Below, piece by piece: positions 60,969 to 64,000 of a stretch of 64,000 nt of DNA. Position 1 is the first letter of the stretch; the number at the start of each line of letters is the position of its first letter. Source of the DNA: Saccharospirillum sp039982735 (GTDB lineage Bacteria; Pseudomonadota; Gammaproteobacteria; Pseudomonadales; Natronospirillaceae); assembly GCF_039982735.1 (NCBI RefSeq), contig NZ_JBDWXV010000025.1, positions 1 to 64,000 of the forward strand, written 5' to 3'. Made by a program: the position numbers and the translations under genes. A model generated the notes under the pieces. The model saw only the letters and a list, made by a program, of their open reading frames with translations. It was not told the DNA's origin and did not search any database.

Positions 60969-61946
60969 TTAATAATTCATCGTGGCGACAATGGCTTCGA
61001 AAACCTTGGTCTCATCTGGCATGTACTCGGCCTCATGAGACAACGGATAGGGCACATCGAGCCCGCAAACGCGATTCACCGGGGCTTCGAGATGCAAGAA
61101 CGCCTGTTCCTGAACTGTGGCGGAGATCTCGGCGCCGAAACCGTTGGTCAGCGGGGCTTCGTGGGTGACGACCAGGCGGCCGGTTTTCTTCACCGAGGCG
61201 ACCACCGCATCGACATCCCAGGGCAAGATGCTGCGCAGGTCGATGACTTCGCAATCAATCCCTTCTTTCTCTGCCCGCTCGGCAGCCTTGCTGGCCACTT
61301 CCATCTGGGCGCCCCAGGCGAGCAAGGTGCAATCCTGCCCTTCGCGCACCGTTTCGGCGACGCCGATGGGCAGCTCATAATCCTCTTCAGGCACGTCGCC
61401 CACGGCAGCGCGGTACAAACGCTTCGGTTCAAAGAAGATCACCGGGTTGTCGTCACGAATCGAAGCCAGCAACAGCCCTTTCGCCTGATGCGGGTTGCGC
61501 GGCACAACAATTTTCAAACCCGGAGTGTGCGCGAAGTACGCTTCAGGGCTTTGCGAATGATAGTGCCCGCCGCGAATACCACCACCGTATGGCGTGCGAA
61601 TGGTCAGGCCACCAACGTTAAATTCGTTACCGCTGCGGTAACGGAACTTGGCGGTCTCGTTCACGATCTGGTCGAACGCCGGAAAGATGTAATCGCCAAA
61701 CTGAATTTCAGCGATGGCCTTATGCCCCTGCGAGGCCAGGCCATTGGCAAAGCCAACAATGCCCTGCTCGGTCAGCGGTGTATTAAAACAACGTGCCCGG
61801 CCAAACTTTTCCTGCAAGTGACTGGTCGCCCGAAACACGCCACCAAAATGGCCAACGTCTTCGCCAAAGCAAACGACTTTATCGTCTTTTTCCATGGCGG
61901 TGATCAGGGCGTTGTTGATCGCCTGTAACAGATTCATTTGACTCAT
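60969..61946 (-). CDS. bkdA2: Branched-chain 2-oxoacid dehydrogenase E1 beta subunit
   Basis: A 325-residue transketolase-like subunit that forms an alpha2beta2 E1 with the preceding gene. Typical segments: MNLLQAINNALITAMEKDDK, VVCFGEDVGHFGGVFRAT, TPLTEQGIVGFANGLASQG, FRYRSGNEFNVGGLTIRTPY, HYHSQSPEAYFAHTPGLKIV and VVTHEAPLTNGFGAEIS. Start and the E1-alpha stop overlap as ATGA, so they are translated together. Confidence 0.95.
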   Translation of the reverse strand: MSQMNLLQAINNALITAMEKDDKVVCFGEDVGHFGGVFRATSHLQEKFGRARCFNTPLTEQGIVGFANGLASQGHKAIAEIQFGDYIFPAFDQIVNETAKFRYRSGNEFNVGGLTIRTPYGGGIRGGHYHSQSPEAYFAHTPGLKIVVPRNPHQAKGLLLASIRDDNPVIFFEPKRLYRAAVGDVPEEDYELPIGVAETVREGQDCTLLAWGAQMEVASKAAERAEKEGIDCEVIDLRSILPWDVDAVVASVKKTGRLVVTHEAPLTNGFGAEISATVQEQAFLHLEAPVNRVCGLDVPYPLSHEAEYMPDETKVFEAIVATMNY

Positions 61947-63109
61947 GCGTCCAACCTCCCTGATGTTTTTGGATACTGATCCGGATATTTTCGCATGTGC
62001 GCTTTCAGCTGCTTCAGTTGCTGACGCAAATGCGGTGTGGGTTCGTCGTAAACATCGGTGATCAGATGATCAATGGTCGGGACCGGCCGTTTTTCGGCAG
62101 CTTTCATCGCGGCCAGAATGTTGGCCCGGTGTTCGGCGTAGAGGGTTTTCTCCTGCTCATCACTCCACCAGCCCTTGTTCGTTAGCCAGTGTTTGTAGCG
62201 CAAAATCGGGTCTTTCTTGGCCCACTGGGCTTCTTCATCTTTGGAGCGATACCCGGTCGGGTCATCGGACGTGGAGTGCGCGCCGAGGCGGTATGACATC
62301 GCCTCGATCAGCACCGGTGCATTGTGTTCGAGTGCATAGGCGCGAGCTGCAGCGGTCGCCGCATAAACTGCGAGCAAGTCGTTACCATCAACCCGCATCG
62401 TAGCAATACCATACCCAATGCCGCGCGAGGCAACGCCATCACCACTGAACTGTTCGGCCGAAGGCGTGGAAATCGCATAACCGTTGTTGCGACACAAAAA
62501 AATCGTCGGGCATTTCAGCACCGCCGCCATGTTCAGGCCGGCATGAAAGTCACCCTCACTGGCCGCGCCTTCACCGAAATAACAGATGGTGCAGGCATCA
62601 ATACCGTCGAGCTTCTGGCCATAGGCATAACCGGCGGCTTGTGGAATTTGGGTACCGAGGGGCGAGGAAATGGTGTTGTAATTCAGCGCTTTGCTGCCGT
62701 AGTGAATCGGCATCTGGCGGCCCTTGCCAAGATCGCGCTCATTGGAAAAGCACTGATCCATAAACTGGTCGACACTGAACCCTCGGTGGCGCAGAGCCCC
62801 CTGCTCCCGGTACTGGGCAAAGATCATATCCTGAGGCTTCAGGGCACCCGCACTGCCCACGCTCGCCGCTTCTTCACCGAGCGAAGCCAGATAAAACGGA
62901 ATGCGACCCTGGCGCTGCGCCCCAACCATGCGTTCATCCAACACCCGAATGAACACCAGGTCGTCATACAGCTTCAACGCCATCGCTTTATCAAGCTCAG
63001 GCTCCTGCGCACCCTTATACAAGGTGCCGTCCTGCTTCAATACTTTAAAGGTGGGGATATCGAGGGCATCGCCCAGCACAAAGCCTGGCTTATGGATGCT
63101 TTTACTCAT
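61943..63109 (-). CDS. bkdA1: Branched-chain 2-oxoacid dehydrogenase E1 alpha subunit
   Basis: Thiamine-diphosphate subunit that decarboxylates 2-oxoacids from Val, Ile and Leu. I use the ATG at 63107-63109 (388 residues), with AGGAACGGG upstream; the frame open to 63262 is not needed. It shows LASLGEEAASVGSAGAL, FAQYREQGALRHRGFSVDQF, the TPP motif from CYFGEGAASEGDFHAGLNMA to CRNNGYAIS, and the phosphorylation-loop-like SYRLGAHSTSDDPTGYRS. First gene of the E1a-E1b-E2 operon; no lpd (E3) gene follows, so E3 is presumably shared from elsewhere. The neighbouring HMG-CoA lyase fits leucine breakdown. Confidence 0.95.
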   Translation of the reverse strand: MSKSIHKPGFVLGDALDIPTFKVLKQDGTLYKGAQEPELDKAMALKLYDDLVFIRVLDERMVGAQRQGRIPFYLASLGEEAASVGSAGALKPQDMIFAQYREQGALRHRGFSVDQFMDQCFSNERDLGKGRQMPIHYGSKALNYNTISSPLGTQIPQAAGYAYGQKLDGIDACTICYFGEGAASEGDFHAGLNMAAVLKCPTIFLCRNNGYAISTPSAEQFSGDGVASRGIGYGIATMRVDGNDLLAVYAATAAARAYALEHNAPVLIEAMSYRLGAHSTSDDPTGYRSKDEEAQWAKKDPILRYKHWLTNKGWWSDEQEKTLYAEHRANILAAMKAAEKRPVPTIDHLITDVYDEPTPHLRQQLKQLKAHMRKYPDQYPKTSGRLDA

Positions 63110-63305
63110 AGGACCCGTTCCTGTTCTTATCGTCTTGTTAACATTCAGACCGCCTTTTGGGCGCTCCCGCTTTATGTTCTTTTTTGCCCAGGGGATCACC
63201 CCGGTTCTGGTTAGCTTAGGGGCTAATCGTTTGGTTGGCAGCCACTTCTGTGTACATGGCATGCGTTACCCTGTTGGGCTGGGTTTACGGTTGTGGCTTT
63301 GGGCC

Positions 63306-63420
63306 GCGATGGGCGCCGGGTACAGCCTTGTCGGGTCGCTGTGAATACCTCCATGTAAGCTCGGCGGTCACCATCCATGGTGACCGACGCCCCGCCAAGG
63401 CTGCACCCGACACCCATCGC
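63306..63420 (+). repeat. R21: variable-stem palindromic element (115 bp)
   Basis: Ends GCGATGGG/CCCATCGC; arms GCCGGGTACAGCCTTGTCGG and the near-complement CCGCCAAGGCTGCACCCGAC. Inner hairpins are ACCTCCATGTAAG and CGGTCACCATCCATGGTGAC followed by CG. Subgroup of R3 and R11. Confidence 0.87.
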
Positions 63421-63526
63421 TGGTCTTGGGTGGTTAAGCCGGAAACCCATTTAAAACTGGCTCAAACTCAACCTCGCTGCACTGTCATTGTTCTTTATCC
63501 AGTTTGAAACCACTTCGGCAGCTTTA

Positions 63527-63633
63527 GGGATACCGGGTGCACCTTTTGCGGACCGTGAGATCACATGGATGTGATCTACGAGCCCCCAAGGATGGGTTTA
63601 CGGCGTGTCCGCAAAAGGTGCACCCGGTATCCC
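63527..63633 (-). repeat. R22: variable-stem palindromic element (107 bp) with perfect arms
   Basis: The outer arms (63527-63553 and 63607-63633) are a perfect 27-bp inverted repeat beginning GGGATACCGGGTGCACC. Inner hairpins are GATCACATGGATGTGATC and CCCCAAGGATGGG. Inverse orientation. It lies 39 bases after the HMG-CoA lyase stop. Confidence 0.93.
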
Positions 63634-63672
63634 GACAAAACCTCCCGGCAGCTCAACGACGAGCCACGGACC

Positions 63673-64000
63673 TCAACCCATAGCCTGATTAACCTTGGAA
63701 GGCACGGGCTTGCCAAGCTTTTCAAACAACCACCGACCTGTAGCCGCCAGCTCCTCAAGGTCGACGCCGGTATCGAAGCCCTCGTTTTCCAGAAGGTAGA
63801 CCACTTCTTCGGTTGCCACATTGCCGCTGGCCCCGGGCGCATAGGGGCAGCCGCCGGCGCCGCCGGCGCTGCTGTCGAAGGTGCGAATGCCGAGGTCCAA
63901 ACCAGCCATGATGTTGGCGGCGGCCATGCCGTAGGTGTCGTGACAGTGCAGGGCCAGTTGGTCAGCATCGTGTTCGGCCAGAAGGGCCTTAAGTACGGCT
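63673..64000 (-). CDS. mvaB: Hydroxymethylglutaryl-CoA lyase, C-terminal part (cut by window edge)
   Basis: The last 108 residues of an HMG-CoA lyase, which splits HMG-CoA into acetoacetate and acetyl-CoA at the end of leucine degradation. The open frame enters from the window edge. Visible features are DADQLALHCHDTYGMAAANI (metal ligands His-x-His), GIRTFDSSAGGAGGCPYAPG containing the family signature with its catalytic cysteine, and GNVATEEVVYLLENEGFDTG. The gene points the same way as the bkd operon and lies upstream of it, separated by R21 and R22. The start and N-terminal two thirds are outside the window. Confidence 0.93.
   Translation of the reverse strand, partial: AVLKALLAEHDADQLALHCHDTYGMAAANIMAGLDLGIRTFDSSAGGAGGCPYAPGASGNVATEEVVYLLENEGFDTGVDLEELAATGRWLFEKLGKPVPSKVNQAMG

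Overview
The window looks like chromosomal DNA of a marine or saline gammaproteobacterium. Support comes from the close match of SerA, EttA, RlmE, NfsA and MalEFG to enterobacterial and pseudomonad relatives, the glycine cleavage and branched-chain keto acid systems, chemoreceptors, and many GGDEF/EAL proteins. A member of the Oceanospirillales/Saccharospirillaceae type is my inference; no rRNA is present to prove it.

Layout. (1) 1-3,700 is low-GC accessory DNA: four integron gene cassettes on the minus strand with recognisable attC sites, no integrase in the window, one attC cut by an IS3-family element (1-150), and an IS110/IS1111-family element (about 2,381-3,683) next to the first cassette boundary. 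(2) 4,324-9,340: a fumarylacetoacetate-hydrolase-family enzyme and a malE-malF-malG maltose/maltodextrin importer without malK. (3) 9,767-20,000: a lipoprotein, serA, a Ser/Thr protein kinase, an rRNA/tRNA methyltransferase, an FAD-dependent dehydrogenase, rlmE and ettA. (4) 20,071-24,804: a PAS-GGDEF-EAL protein, tRNA-Leu(UAG), and the pseudouridine catabolic pair psuK-psuG with a terminator. (5) 25,043-32,464: a periplasmic binding protein, a lipoprotein, and the glycine cleavage genes gcvT, gcvH and gcvP, with an XRE-cupin regulator between them. (6) 32,560-39,059: two c-di-GMP proteins and two chemoreceptors. (7) 39,507-40,841: rhlE. (8) 41,271-54,500: an apparent uptake and degradation module for hydroxycinnamate-type aromatics: tannase/feruloyl esterase, 4-hydroxybenzoyl-CoA-type thioesterase, feruloyl-CoA-synthase-like ligase, acyl-CoA dehydrogenase, SDR dehydrogenase, thiolase, crotonase, divergent TRAP transporter, and a MarR regulator. 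(9) 54,648-64,000: NnrU-like membrane protein, GNAT-nitrilase fusion, 2OG-Fe oxygenase-like protein, nfsA, the branched-chain keto acid dehydrogenase E1a-E1b-E2 operon, and the end of an HMG-CoA lyase gene.

The most striking feature is a dense family of intergenic palindromes (22 copies, R1-R22 here). Each has a long outer stem enclosing two or three small hairpins whose tips read CATCCATG or CATCCCTG. Outer-stem sequences differ strongly from copy to copy while the two arms stay complementary, and core lengths are tightly fixed (about 113 or 107 bp). Some copies have further terminal inverted repeats giving a 219-bp unit. They occupy most gene boundaries, including the malE-malF gap.

The aromatic module can be read as a complete side-chain beta-oxidation route: ester hydrolysis, TRAP import, CoA activation, hydration/dehydrogenation, thiolysis, and hydrolysis of the aroyl-CoA to a hydroxybenzoate. 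Substrate identity is inferred from family membership and gene order.
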